Origin: Vagococcus allomyrinae
Lineage (GTDB): Bacteria > Bacillota > Bacilli > Lactobacillales > Vagococcaceae
Assembly (NCBI RefSeq): GCF_017829975.1
Contig: NZ_JAEEGA010000007.1
Span: 202,127-266,126, forward strand
Direction: 5' to 3'
Length of the DNA stretch: 64,000 bases
Positions 16,913 through 25,744 of the stretch are shown here, in pieces. Every line of letters starts with the position of its first letter. The first letter of the stretch is position 1. Made by a program: the position numbers and the translations under genes. The notes below the pieces were generated by a model that saw only the letters and a program-made list of their open reading frames with translations, made no database searches and was not told where the DNA came from.

Positions 16913-17800
16913 TTATTGATTAAGATGATCGTTTTTTTCAATAAAATTGTAACAGGATTCCAAACTAGCTAAGTCACCACGAAGTAACTTAAACTGATGG
17001 GCAACCCTCCGGCCAATCCGCCAATCAAAATAGGTAGTCACCACCCCATAATGATTACGGGGTAACTGTGAACTCGGATGATCTTTATCTTTAATATGAG
17101 GAAGTGATTTAGCAACAGGCATCACTTGCTGATAAAGGGCATACTTACTCTGAGTTCGCGTAATAAAATAGTACTGATCATTATGAGTGAATAACATCGG
17201 GCCTTGAGACGTCGTCAAATTATAAGTCTTTTGTGGTTCATCGGTAATAGTTTGAGCCAATAATTGATCTTCGTAAAGTTGTAAGACATGTTTCCCAGCA
17301 GACGTTAGGATCAGCACCTCTTTTTTGTCTAATTCCTCTATCCCAACAAGACCTTTCGCTATAAGTTGTTTGACTTTTCGACAGTATTTACCAGTAATAA
17401 GTTTTGTCATAGGAGCTGTTTCTGGCGTATCTAAAAAACAATCTTGATTCGTACTAAAGCGCCGAAAATCAAAGTAAATAACCCTTCGATCTAAATACTC
17501 ATTTAATTCTTTTAACAAATTAAACGTTGATAATGTCAATTTAAAAAAATGCCCAATTTGTAACTCAAAGTTGATCATTCTTAGTAATTGAGTCAAATTA
17601 TGAGAATCATATTGAATCGTATGAAGAGAATCTAATGTCGAATGCCTCGTTTTAACTAAACGAAATAAATAAAAATACTCTTTAGCCAACTTCTGATACA
17701 ATATCTCAAAATTTTCATTGTCATCTGTGTCTACAGCAATTAACTTACTTTCTGTCGTGTTCGTCTCCAATAACAGCTCATACATTTCTTTTTCATCCAT
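16913..17800 (-). CDS. Hypothetical protein, about 295 aa
   Basis: I do not recognise this protein. It is cytoplasmic by appearance: no signal peptide or membrane helix, with a helical N-terminal half rich in Leu, Tyr and Phe. A middle stretch (about residues 130-180) reads like a winged-helix unit, with CRKVKQLIAKGLVGIEELDKKE then LILTSAGKHVLQLYE, so a DNA-binding or sensor role is conceivable. The C-terminal 100 residues contain FDWRIGRR and FKLLRGDL segments. ATG at 17800 is chosen over an in-frame GTG at 17809 because AAAGAGAG is better spaced. It stands alone with its own terminator, next to a structured intergenic RNA candidate. Confidence 0.65.
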   Translation of the reverse strand: MDEKEMYELLLETNTTESKLIAVDTDDNENFEILYQKLAKEYFYLFRLVKTRHSTLDSLHTIQYDSHNLTQLLRMINFELQIGHFFKLTLSTFNLLKELNEYLDRRVIYFDFRRFSTNQDCFLDTPETAPMTKLITGKYCRKVKQLIAKGLVGIEELDKKEVLILTSAGKHVLQLYEDQLLAQTITDEPQKTYNLTTSQGPMLFTHNDQYYFITRTQSKYALYQQVMPVAKSLPHIKDKDHPSSQLPRNHYGVVTTYFDWRIGRRVAHQFKLLRGDLASLESCYNFIEKNDHLNQ

Positions 17801-17968
17801 TTTGCTCACTCTCTTTCTTTAGAAATAAAAGGACAGCTTTATTCTCAAAATAGCGATATCAGACAATGTCCAATACCGCTACTAATAAGCTATAAAAAAC
17901 CGACCAGAGAACACGCTCTAACTTTTATCCACTAGAAAAAAACGGTAGATAAAAAGTGGAAAATTAAG

Positions 17969-18090
17969 TACAATGAAAGAGCTAGAGCTTCGGCACTAGC
18001 TTATTGGCAACTTGTTTAGACAGAGTTGACTGTTTAATCAAGACTTCCCCGCGAGGTTGCGACTCAAAGGGAAGTGCCAATTTTTTATTT
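17969..18090 (+). ncRNA. Structured small RNA candidate with UUCG hairpin and three-way-junction terminator
   Basis: A TACAAT -10 box (17969-17974) is followed seven bases on by a 20-nt hairpin, GCTAG-A-GC with its complement, capped by TTCG (17981-18000). Then ATTGGC (18003-18008) pairs with GCCAAT (18076-18081), enclosing an ACAG/CTGT hairpin (18020-18033) and an ACTTCCC/GGGAAGT helix (18043-18049 / 18069-18075) that contains an inner CGC/GCG stem. A six-T run follows. It lies antisense to nothing and between two minus-strand genes. The -35 match is poor. I cannot assign it to 6S, SRP, tmRNA, T-box or a known riboswitch. Confidence 0.5.
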
Positions 18091-18149
18091 AGTTGGATTG
18101 ACAACGGTCACCTGACGCCACTAAAAACACCCTTCCGAATTTAAACAAA

Positions 18150-18500
18150 TTAATCATCATTCTTTTGAAAGATAGTTTTGACTTTAAGTAATACTTCCTC
18201 AATCAATTCATCAGGAACTCTTTCTAAATAAAGCCATTCTTGCGTTTCATAATCAATCGTCGTCACTTGATCTAACAAAATCTTTCCACTGGTTTTCATA
18301 TTGTTTTTAGTATGAATTTCAATGTAAAGAGGATAAGTCCTTTTAGTTTGACATATCGGTACCACTGTCACGACTTTACTACAATGAACTACTAGCTGAT
18401 GGCTAAGAACTAAATAAGGCGTTTTAGCTGTTGATTCATGTTCCGATTTTTCTGATTGAGCGAATAAAATAATATCTCCTTGTACTGGGAGCCTTATCAT
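18150..18500 (-). CDS. mazF: MazF/PemK-family endoribonuclease toxin
   Basis: A 116-aa toxin of the MazF/PemK fold, an mRNA interferase. N-terminal QGDIILF and KTPYLVLSHQ, then VVTVVPICQTKR and GKILLDQVTTIDY, match the conserved beta-barrel strands. Its start overlaps the antitoxin stop by four bases (ATGA), the standard coupled layout. With the upstream AbrB-like antitoxin it forms a complete type II toxin-antitoxin pair. It differs in detail from the canonical MazF near alr in other Firmicutes, and no alr is seen here. Confidence 0.85.
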   Translation of the reverse strand: MIRLPVQGDIILFAQSEKSEHESTAKTPYLVLSHQLVVHCSKVVTVVPICQTKRTYPLYIEIHTKNNMKTSGKILLDQVTTIDYETQEWLYLERVPDELIEEVLLKVKTIFQKNDD

Positions 18501-18763
18501 CGGTCATTCGCCTCCAAATCGTCCAGCTCTACCAACTCACTTGCCGCACCCTTTGTATCGTATTCAGCAAATAGTTCTTGAATGGTCATTTCCTTAAAGA
18601 ATGGTTTATTTTTTGCCTCCATGATTAAGCGTCGTTTACCACTATCTTCATCTTTTTTAATCTGAATAATATCATTTGTCCCAACATGTAAGTACTCCAT
18701 GATACTTTTTGGAATACGGATGCCATTACTATTGCCCCATTTTGTGATTCTTACCTCATCCAT
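18497..18763 (-). CDS. mazE: MazE-type AbrB/SpoVT-family antitoxin
   Basis: An 88-aa antitoxin. The N-terminal swapped-hairpin DNA-binding domain reads VRITKWGNSNGIRIPKSIM, nearly identical to the MazE/AbrB consensus; the acidic C-terminal tail would wrap the toxin. The frame is open back to 18871, but AAGGGGGAATTGTG before ATG at 18763 sets the start. It should bind its own promoter with the toxin. Confidence 0.87.
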   Translation of the reverse strand: MDEVRITKWGNSNGIRIPKSIMEYLHVGTNDIIQIKKDEDSGKRRLIMEAKNKPFFKEMTIQELFAEYDTKGAASELVELDDLEANDR

Positions 18764-18934
18764 CACAATTCCCCCTTCATTTGACATCTTAATTATAGCA
18801 TACATCGCTTTTAAAGTATATACATAATTATCCCTTTTGGTAAAAATTGAGCTGACTGATAAGTAGCGCATAAGTCATTTCACTTCCTAAAAAAGCAGCT
18901 ATTTGATACCATAAAACTGAAGAGGTGAATCATT

Positions 18935-19402
18935 ATGACAATATACGATATAGCGGTAAATAGAATAGATGGCACAAGTCAATCCCTTAGCGAGTTTCAA
19001 AATAAAGTTATGTTAATCGTTAACACCGCCAGTAAATGCGGCTTTACTCCCCAATTCACTGGATTAGAAGCGCTCTATGACAAGTTTCAAACAGACGATC
19101 TCATTATTTTAGGCTTTCCATGCAACCAATTTAAGCAACAAGATCCAGATAGCAACCAAGAAATTTTAACATTTTGTCAACTAAACTACGGTGTTACCTT
19201 TCCGATGTTCGCTAAAATACAAGTTAATGGACCAGAACAAGCTCCTCTCTATGAGTACTTAATCAATGAAACAAATGGAGAAGACATCGAATGGAATTTC
19301 GCTAAATTTCTAATCGGAAAGGATGGTCAGGTCATTCAGCGATTTGCTCCGAATGTGACACCAGAAGAACTAGAAACAGAGATCGTTAAACTATTAAACT
19401 AA
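18935..19402 (+). CDS. Glutathione peroxidase family thiol peroxidase
   Basis: A 155-aa thioredoxin-fold peroxidase reducing peroxides. The peroxidatic Cys35 lies in NTASKCGFTPQ; the Gln of GFPCNQF and the Trp/Asn of EWNFAKF complete the catalytic set. Bacterial Cys-type members usually take electrons from thioredoxin rather than glutathione. GAAGAGGTGA precedes ATG. It is the only plus-strand gene in this stretch and shares a bidirectional terminator with the convergent ABC permease gene. Confidence 0.92.
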   Translation: MTIYDIAVNRIDGTSQSLSEFQNKVMLIVNTASKCGFTPQFTGLEALYDKFQTDDLIILGFPCNQFKQQDPDSNQEILTFCQLNYGVTFPMFAKIQVNGPEQAPLYEYLINETNGEDIEWNFAKFLIGKDGQVIQRFAPNVTPEELETEIVKLLN

Positions 19403-19408
19403 CGATTC

Positions 19409-19445
19409 AAAAAACCTTCAGTCCCCTAAAGGATTGAAGGTTTTT
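19409..19445. terminator. Bidirectional terminator between gpx and the ABC permease
   Basis: AAAAACCTTCA/TGAAGGTTTTT inverted repeat (19410-19420 / 19435-19445), T-run on either strand. Confidence 0.85.
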
Positions 19446-19468
19446 GATTACTTATTTGACGAATACCA

Positions 19469-20668
19469 TTACCTTAGAATGTCAATCAAATCTTTCTTAG
19501 CAGCAGCGGAAGCTGGCATGACACTAAAAATTAAGCCAATAGCCGTTGAGACTCCTAAAGCCAATGCGATTGTAAAAAAATCGACAGCGATTGGGATGTC
19601 CATTAAACTCCCAATAATCGTGGCTAAAATAAAACCTAAAATATAACCGAAAATGCCACCTATCATGGTTAAGGTCACTCCTTCCAGCAGGAATTGCAAC
19701 TGGATTGATTTTTCTGTTGCCCCCATCGCCCGTCGGATGCCAATTTCTTGTGTTCGCTCTGACACAGAGATATACATCATATTCATAACGCCAACCCCTG
19801 CAATAAAAAGAGAAATGCCAGCAATCGCTGAAATAAAGTAAGTTAAGGTACTAAGAACCGTGCCAATACCATCTGTTAAAAATGCCATATCAAACACTTG
19901 GTATTCTCCTGAATCACGCATCGTACCACTTTCTTCCAACGTATTAATCACCGTTGTCGTAACTTTATTTGGCGTGGCACCTTCTTCCAAGATCACCTCG
20001 ATACTACTTGTGACTTCATCTTTAGTAAAATAATCTTGATAGCTGGCTTTTGGAACATAGATATTTGATTCGGGCATCGAGAACATGCTAACCAGTTCAA
20101 CCGCTGGAAAGACGCCAACGATCGTAAATAACTGACCATCTAATTCAAGTCCCCGCCCCAAGGCGTTTTCTTCGGTATTGTACAGTTGTTCAGCTGTATT
20201 ACTGTCAACTAACACCACTTTATTATGGGTCTGATTGTCCCCTAATTCTAAATCACGACCGACTGTTGGTTTTTTATTTGATGATTTCACTAAGCGCAAT
20301 TGTTTGTTTTCTTTTTTACCTCGAATCAACAGTTCTTTATAGGCTGAACTATCATCTCCTTTAGGGTAGCGAACATCCTTAACCCCTCCAACGGTTTTCA
20401 AACGCTGCATATCTGCTTCCTGAAAAAGGGATACATTACTTTGATATAAATTGTTGTCATCAGGCACAAAATCTACTTGAACGGTTACTTCTTCACCTTC
20501 GTTAGCGGTTAAACTCTTGATTGTTTCTTTTTCAAATCCTCGTCCAAGCGACATGATCGTAATAACTGAGGCAATCCCTATCACAATCCCTATCATTGTC
20601 AAAATACTCCGTTTACGATTTTTTAATATTGCTTTTAAAGAGGTTCGCCATGTGACGTAGAAGTTCAT
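19469..20668 (-). CDS. yknZ: MacB/FtsX-family ABC permease (YknZ-like)
   Basis: A 399-aa permease. An N-terminal helix with the GIVIGIASVI motif is followed by a large extracytoplasmic MacB periplasmic-core-like domain (about 45-270) and three C-terminal helices bearing ERTQEIGIRRAMGATEKSI, the FtsX signature. It works with the ATPase and adaptor encoded just upstream (4-bp overlaps). In Bacillus subtilis the equivalent YknWXYZ complex protects against the SdpC toxin; peptide-antibiotic efflux is the reasonable guess here. Confidence 0.87.
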   Translation of the reverse strand: MNFYVTWRTSLKAILKNRKRSILTMIGIVIGIASVITIMSLGRGFEKETIKSLTANEGEEVTVQVDFVPDDNNLYQSNVSLFQEADMQRLKTVGGVKDVRYPKGDDSSAYKELLIRGKKENKQLRLVKSSNKKPTVGRDLELGDNQTHNKVVLVDSNTAEQLYNTEENALGRGLELDGQLFTIVGVFPAVELVSMFSMPESNIYVPKASYQDYFTKDEVTSSIEVILEEGATPNKVTTTVINTLEESGTMRDSGEYQVFDMAFLTDGIGTVLSTLTYFISAIAGISLFIAGVGVMNMMYISVSERTQEIGIRRAMGATEKSIQLQFLLEGVTLTMIGGIFGYILGFILATIIGSLMDIPIAVDFFTIALALGVSTAIGLIFSVMPASAAAKKDLIDILR

Positions 20669-21348
20669 TTAACCAACTCCTTATCTTGTATAACAGTCCC
20701 ATCGCGAATTTCAATCAAACGGCTACAATAATCAATCATTTCTGGATTATGGGTCACTAAGATAATAGTCACCCCTTCTTGTTGATTGAGTTCTTGGAAT
20801 AATTCCATGATCTCCACACTTGTTACAGTATCTAAAGCACCCGTTGGCTCATCAGCAATGATGAACTTTGGTTCATTCACTAATGCTCGTGCAATAGCCA
20901 CACGTTGCTGCTGCCCACCTGATAGTTGCTTGGGATGCTTCTCTGCTTTATCAGCTAATCCTACTTTCGCTAGGACTGTGCTGACACGCTCTTTAGTCTG
21001 ACTAAAACTATAACCATTGTAGAGTAAGGGCAGTTCAACATTTTCGTACACGGTGTTATTGGCAATTAAACTAAAATTCTGAAAAACAAACCCAACGCTA
21101 CGATTGCGAATGGCTGATAATTTGGCATCATTACTTTCGACTAAGGACTCACCTTCAAATAAATAAGCTCCTTCAAACTTCCGATCAATAAAGCCAATTA
21201 AATTAATTAGCGTTGACTTCCCAGATCCTGATGGTCCCATAATCGCCACAAATTCACCTTTTTTGATGTGAAGATTGATTTCATTTAAGACATGTAGACT
21301 TTCTTCGTCTGTTTTATAGTACTTATTCACATGTTCCAACCGAATCAT
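20665..21348 (-). CDS. yknY: MacB/LolD-type ABC ATPase (YknY-like)
   Basis: A 227-aa ATP-binding subunit. Walker [10 protein letters not shown] (about residues 38-46), Q-loop VFQNF, signature [10 protein letters not shown], Walker [13 protein letters not shown] and H-loop LVTHNPE are all present. EPTGALD is typical of the MacB/Lol/bacitracin-type ATPases. It overlaps the permease start by four bases and the adaptor stop by four bases, so the three are translated as one coupled unit. Confidence 0.92.
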   Translation of the reverse strand: MIRLEHVNKYYKTDEESLHVLNEINLHIKKGEFVAIMGPSGSGKSTLINLIGFIDRKFEGAYLFEGESLVESNDAKLSAIRNRSVGFVFQNFSLIANNTVYENVELPLLYNGYSFSQTKERVSTVLAKVGLADKAEKHPKQLSGGQQQRVAIARALVNEPKFIIADEPTGALDTVTSVEIMELFQELNQQEGVTIILVTHNPEMIDYCSRLIEIRDGTVIQDKELVK

Positions 21349-22538
21349 TGCTTCACCGCCACTTCTTCCCCATCTTTCAATGTATCTGTAGGATCATTAA
21401 TCACAGTGTCTCCAACTGCAAGACCTTCCTGAACAACTATAAAACCATCTTGATTAACGGTCTTAACCACTTGCTTAATCGCTTTTCCTTTACGATAGAC
21501 AAAAACCTTTTCTACCTCGCCTTCTTTAATTACCGCTTTCTCCGGAATGCGTAGTTCTTTTTGATTTAACGCAATTTGTACATTATAGCCATACTGCAAC
21601 TCTTTTTCTGGCACAACTTTAAATTCAAAATTGATCATTGACGAGGTATCTCCTGCAGTTTTTGTTAAAGGCAACTTGTCAACATAAGTGATGTTCCCTT
21701 TAACCACATCATTTGAACTAACCGGTCGAATTTCAACATCTTGATTAACCGATATTTTTTGATAATCATACTCCGATACCACGCCATTAATAACAACTTT
21801 TGGGCTGACAATTTTAACCACTGGTGTCGTCATGTCTGTTTTGCCTTTTTCATCCACATAAGCTATTCCATCAGTTGGTGCTTTCACAGTGACGGTTACT
21901 TTCCCCTTCGCATCATCCAACGCACCTGCACTATCATTTAAATCCAAATTAGCGGCTTCTAAGGCTTGATTCGCCTGACGAATAACATCTTCCTGGGCTT
22001 CCAAAGCTTGTTTATTTTGTTCATAAGTCGCTTTATCTTCTTGGGCTTGAGCAGCACCTTCTGCCGTCGCTTCATCACGCTTATTGTAATCACTTGCAGC
22101 TTGGTTTACTTTTGCGGTTAACTCATTCTTTTTAGCAATTGCACTGTTCAAGTTTTCTTGCGCCGTTGATACCGCCAAAGAACTTTTGTTTAACAAACGC
22201 TCTTGTTGAGAAACATCTGTTTGAACCACATCATTTTGATAAGATAAGAGCACGTCATCTTTTTTAACCTCTTTACCATCAGTCACCGCAATACTAGAAA
22301 TTTTCCCTAAACTTTGATCATAATAGATGCTCTCAACGTTCTCCGCATCAACAGTTCCCTTAAATAATAACGGCTCAGACTCTTTTAATTTATAGATCGA
22401 ATAACGATCAGCAGATTCCTCTGTTCCCTGACTCCCAATAATTGCCGCAACAGCGATAGCAATAAGTGCAATAACTCCGCCAACGATACTCAGACGAATC
22501 TTTTGTTTTTTAGTTAGTTTCTTTTTTTGCTTCGCCAT
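21345..22538 (-). CDS. yknX: HlyD/RND-type membrane-fusion adaptor (YknX-like)
   Basis: A 397-aa adaptor with one N-terminal membrane anchor (about residues 14-33), then split biotinyl-lipoyl halves around a long coiled coil (about 105-200, rich in Ala, Gln, Lys and Glu) and beta-barrel domains. A GYNVQIALNQKELRIPEKAV segment is typical of the barrel. It couples the ATPase/permease to the substrate outside the membrane. Second gene of the yknWXYZ-like operon. Confidence 0.87.
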   Translation of the reverse strand: MAKQKKKLTKKQKIRLSIVGGVIALIAIAVAAIIGSQGTEESADRYSIYKLKESEPLLFKGTVDAENVESIYYDQSLGKISSIAVTDGKEVKKDDVLLSYQNDVVQTDVSQQERLLNKSSLAVSTAQENLNSAIAKKNELTAKVNQAASDYNKRDEATAEGAAQAQEDKATYEQNKQALEAQEDVIRQANQALEAANLDLNDSAGALDDAKGKVTVTVKAPTDGIAYVDEKGKTDMTTPVVKIVSPKVVINGVVSEYDYQKISVNQDVEIRPVSSNDVVKGNITYVDKLPLTKTAGDTSSMINFEFKVVPEKELQYGYNVQIALNQKELRIPEKAVIKEGEVEKVFVYRKGKAIKQVVKTVNQDGFIVVQEGLAVGDTVINDPTDTLKDGEEVAVKQ

Positions 22539-22559
22539 CTTCTCAACTCTTTCTTATAA

Positions 22560-23042
22560 TTATTCTTCGTCACTATCCAATTTAAATAAGTTTACCAACA
22601 CCAGAATAACCGGTATCGCACCAATCAACGTAATCGCAATTGCTCCAATAGCAAAATTTCCTTGGGCAAAGCTGATAATGAGTGATAGGACAACCGTCCC
22701 CAAATAAACATAGTAAGGAATCTTACTGACATTGATTTGTTGTTTCAATTTCTGATTTGCTAAAATATAGCAAACTAATAACACAGTACTTAAGACAATT
22801 GTTGCCAATGAATAAATCCGATAAACTGGGCTCAACGTCAGTTGAATAGATTGTTCCATAGATGCTATTAAGTTAGGATCATTCGTCAACTCCAAACTCT
22901 TCTCAAGCATCGCCACTGATTTCGAGGGATTAATTAACGTCGGTATCGTAAGCAAACTAAAAACCGTCCCAATAGCACTGAGCACCAACTGAACCATATT
23001 CCACGTTTTAGCTTTTTTAAAAATTTTTGCCTGCTGTTCCAT
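22560..23042 (-). CDS. Four-helix membrane protein in the yknW position
   Basis: A 160-aa membrane protein with four hydrophobic segments (about residues 16-37, 76-95, 107-126, 131-152) and a cytoplasmic acidic end. No named domain is recognisable by eye. Gene order matches yknW of B. subtilis, whose Yip1-family product helps the YknXYZ complex; this protein is shorter than YknW, so homology is uncertain. AGGAGATG precedes ATG. It is the first gene of the operon, behind direct repeats in the promoter. Confidence 0.65.
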   Translation of the reverse strand: MEQQAKIFKKAKTWNMVQLVLSAIGTVFSLLTIPTLINPSKSVAMLEKSLELTNDPNLIASMEQSIQLTLSPVYRIYSLATIVLSTVLLVCYILANQKLKQQINVSKIPYYVYLGTVVLSLIISFAQGNFAIGAIAITLIGAIPVILVLVNLFKLDSDEE

Positions 23043-23122
23043 TTTTACATCTCCTTTTTTTCTCTCCTTTTACGTACAAAAAAACAACTCAAACACAACA
23101 TCCAGTTTCTAAACTCTTTTCC

Positions 23123-23179
23123 ATTATATCGCTAACACAAACCTAACTCAAATCTTTTTGTGACTTCCCAACTCAAATC
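23123..23179 (-). promoter_or_regulatory. Promoter of the yknWXYZ-like operon with direct-repeat boxes
   Basis: A TATAAT -10 (23123-23128, minus) is preceded by CTAACACAAA (23132-23141) and CTAACTCAAA (23143-23152), as written on plus, 11 bp apart, and a third AACTCAAATC (23170-23179) 25 bp from the second. Helically phased direct repeats over the -35 region are typical of OmpR-type response-regulator sites. Confidence 0.45.
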
Positions 23180-23197
23180 ACCATTTTTTTTAACGTA

Positions 23198-23226
23198 AAA
23201 AACCACAGTTAGGCACCTCTGTGGTT
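23198..23226 (-). terminator. Terminator after the 120-aa gene
   Basis: AACCACAG/CTGTGGTT stem (23201-23208 / 23219-23226) with A-run on its plus-strand left side. Confidence 0.65.
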
Positions 23227-23300
23227 AACTCTATCTTACAAAAATGGCATCATTAATAGGATCTTGCAATCACTTGTCGGACCAGCACTATCCAATACAC

Positions 23301-23663
23301 TTATGCTCTGAGAGCAGTTAATTCACGAGCTAGTGAATTAAATTCTGTTTGGTTGAGAGCGTGGATCTCTTCCAAATCAATCCGCTCAGGTTGATTGTTT
23401 TCAAAAATTTCTTGAATACGATAAACACTCGCTTGATAAAAACTTCGTGATTTAATTCGCAAAATGTAAGGAAATTCTGAGCGGTATTTTTCTGATTTCA
23501 TCTGATTTTCTGATTCCCAAGTACGAACAAAATTTTTTAAAATAGCCGGTAATGAAGCGATTTGATCACTATTTCCTGGTATCTTCACACTAAATTCAGA
23601 TAGCTTATCAAGGTTTACAATATAGCCATCTTCCGTCGGATTAAATTCCAATAACAGTTTCAT
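23301..23663 (-). CDS. Hypothetical protein, 120 aa
   Basis: Not recognised. It is a soluble small protein with no signal or membrane segment. The first 30 residues have the alternating pattern of beta strands (KLLLEFNP...GYIVNLDKLSEFSV), the remainder is helical and charged, ending in a LAREL helix. The ribosome site AGAAGGAAGATTGT and its own terminator support a real single-gene unit. Nothing in the flanks (ABC operon, fhs) indicates its role. Confidence 0.6.
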   Translation of the reverse strand: MKLLLEFNPTEDGYIVNLDKLSEFSVKIPGNSDQIASLPAILKNFVRTWESENQMKSEKYRSEFPYILRIKSRSFYQASVYRIQEIFENNQPERIDLEEIHALNQTEFNSLARELTALRA

Positions 23664-23870
23664 ACAATCTTCCTTCTCTCTTTTTTAATTGATCGTTCTA
23701 CTAGCAGTTGAATACGATCCATTTGTTTGTTAATTTTATCACAATCTTTAACAAAGAGCAAATGGTAAATCCGTTTATTGTCTACAACATCACCTTAAAC
23801 CAAAAATAAGTTTATCGTTTCATTCACAATAAACTCGATGTCCCCCACATTCAACCTACAAAATCAATCG

Positions 23871-23916
23871 AAAAAGCAGTTGAAGAGAATCAGGATCACC
23901 TGACTCCTCCAACTGC
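23871..23916 (-). terminator. Terminator of the gcv-fhs operon
   Basis: Long imperfect hairpin whose outer stem is GCAGTTG/CAACTGC, ending on the minus strand in TTTTT, 18 bp after the fhs stop. Confidence 0.8.
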
Positions 23917-23933
23917 AAAGAATCGTCTTCATT

Positions 23934-25610
23934 TTAGAAAAGCCCTGTGATAACCCCTTCAGCTGTCACATCTATGTTATTGGCTGCTGGCACTTTTGGT
24001 AAACCAGGCATCGTCATGACAGCTCCTGTATAAACCACCACGAAGCCAGCTCCCGCAGAAACTTTAACATTACTTACTTCAATATCAAACCCACTAGGTC
24101 GGCCCAGTAACGTCGGATCATCAGAAAACGAGTACTGCGTTTTGGCCATACAAACAGGTAAATTGCCAAATCCCAAGCGAGCTAATTTGGCTAATTCCCG
24201 CTTAGCTACTTTTGAATAACTCACCCCGCTTCCCCCATAAATTTTTTGAACCACTGCTTCAATTTTCTCCTCAAGACTCAAGGTTGCATCATAAGCATAT
24301 CGAAAATCAGCTTCAGCAGTCTCAGCTAAACGAACCACTTCTTTGGCTAGTTCTTCACCACCAGCACTTCCACTGCCCCAAACGTCTGATAAAACCACAT
24401 TAACTCCTAACTCCTGACATTTTACTTTGACTAACTCAAGTTCTAACGCATCGTCAGTAGGGAACTTGTTGATAGCCACAACCGATGGCAAACCAAACAC
24501 ATCATTAATATTTTCGATGTGTTTTAACAAATTAGGTAAGCCTTTTTCGAGAGCCGCCAAATTAATGTCATTCAAATCACTTTTAGCTAAGCCACCATGC
24601 ATTTTTAAAGCTCTAACCGTTGCTACAATCACAACGGCTGCCGGTTCGATTCCAGCTTTACGACATTTAATATCCAAGAATTTTTCTGCACCTAGATCAG
24701 CGCCAAAGCCAGCTTCTGTAATGACATAATCCGCTAAGTTCATCGCTGTTTTTGTCGCAACAACTGAATTACAGCCATGAGCGATATTGGCGAAGGGCCC
24801 ACCATGAATAATCGCTGGATTATGTTCAAGAGTTTGCACTAAATTAGGTTTCATCGCATCTTTCAGTAATGCTGCCATCGCCCCTTCTGCCTGCAAGTCA
24901 TGAGCTGTTACCGGCTCATCTAAGCGAGTATACCCGATAATAATGCGACCTAAATTAGCCTTGAGATCAGCTAAATCAGTTGACAAACATAACACTGCCA
25001 TAATTTCAGAAGCAACTGTAATCTCAAAACCATCTTCTCGCGGCACACCATTGGCTTTCGCTCCTAAGCCGTCAACAATATTCCGTAGTTGTCGGTCATT
25101 CATATCCACACAGCGTTTCCACGTGATTCGATTAACATCTATGTCAAGGTTATTTCCTTGATGAATATGATTATCCAAGAGAGCTGCCAATAAATTATTT
25201 GCAGCACCAATCGCATGAAAATCACCAGTAAAATGTAAATTGATGTCTTCCATTGGCACGACTTGCGCATAACCACCTCCTGCAGCGCCTCCCTTGACTC
25301 CGAAGACTGGTCCTAAAGACGGTTCACGTAGCGCAACAATGGTATTTTTACCGATTTTGTTCATCGCATCACCTAACCCCACAACCGTCGTGGTTTTCCC
25401 CTCGCCTGCAGGTGTCGGAGTGATCGCTGTCACAAGTATAACCTTGCCTTTTTCTTTTTTATCTATCAAGTGAGATGGGTCTATTTTCGCTTTAAAATTC
25501 CCGTATAACTCTAAAGTATCACGGTTTAATCCTAGCTTCTCCCCAATTACTTCAATATTTTCCAATTTGGTTTGTTGTGCGATGACAATATCGCTTAAAT
25601 ATGTTCCCAT
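23934..25610 (-). CDS. fhs: Formate-tetrahydrofolate ligase
   Basis: A 558-aa ATP-dependent ligase making 10-formyl-THF from formate and THF. The ATP-binding segment [11 protein letters not shown] is at residues 65-75; [13 protein letters not shown] and a glycine-rich [11 protein letters not shown] run follow, as in the family, and length is typical. It is the last gene of the glycine cleavage operon, 134 bp after gcvPB, so glycine-derived C1 units and formate are handled together. GGAGACGTTAA precedes ATG. Confidence 0.95.
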   Translation of the reverse strand: MGTYLSDIVIAQQTKLENIEVIGEKLGLNRDTLELYGNFKAKIDPSHLIDKKEKGKVILVTAITPTPAGEGKTTTVVGLGDAMNKIGKNTIVALREPSLGPVFGVKGGAAGGGYAQVVPMEDINLHFTGDFHAIGAANNLLAALLDNHIHQGNNLDIDVNRITWKRCVDMNDRQLRNIVDGLGAKANGVPREDGFEITVASEIMAVLCLSTDLADLKANLGRIIIGYTRLDEPVTAHDLQAEGAMAALLKDAMKPNLVQTLEHNPAIIHGGPFANIAHGCNSVVATKTAMNLADYVITEAGFGADLGAEKFLDIKCRKAGIEPAAVVIVATVRALKMHGGLAKSDLNDINLAALEKGLPNLLKHIENINDVFGLPSVVAINKFPTDDALELELVKVKCQELGVNVVLSDVWGSGSAGGEELAKEVVRLAETAEADFRYAYDATLSLEEKIEAVVQKIYGGSGVSYSKVAKRELAKLARLGFGNLPVCMAKTQYSFSDDPTLLGRPSGFDIEVSNVKVSAGAGFVVVYTGAVMTMPGLPKVPAANNIDVTAEGVITGLF

Positions 25611-25744
25611 TTAACGTCTCCTCCATTTTATCTAGATCGTAAAAAAGTCATAGGTAAAATCGGCTGGATAATAGATTGACCTCATCTCTGACCACCTTCT
25701 TTACGTATGACTTAAGTTTAATCGACTTTCATTCTTTTTTCTAC

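Noticed and set aside
17840..18149. Possible tracrRNA or CRISPR-associated RNA
   Set aside because: No cas genes, no repeat array and no anti-repeat in the window; the RNA is left unassigned.
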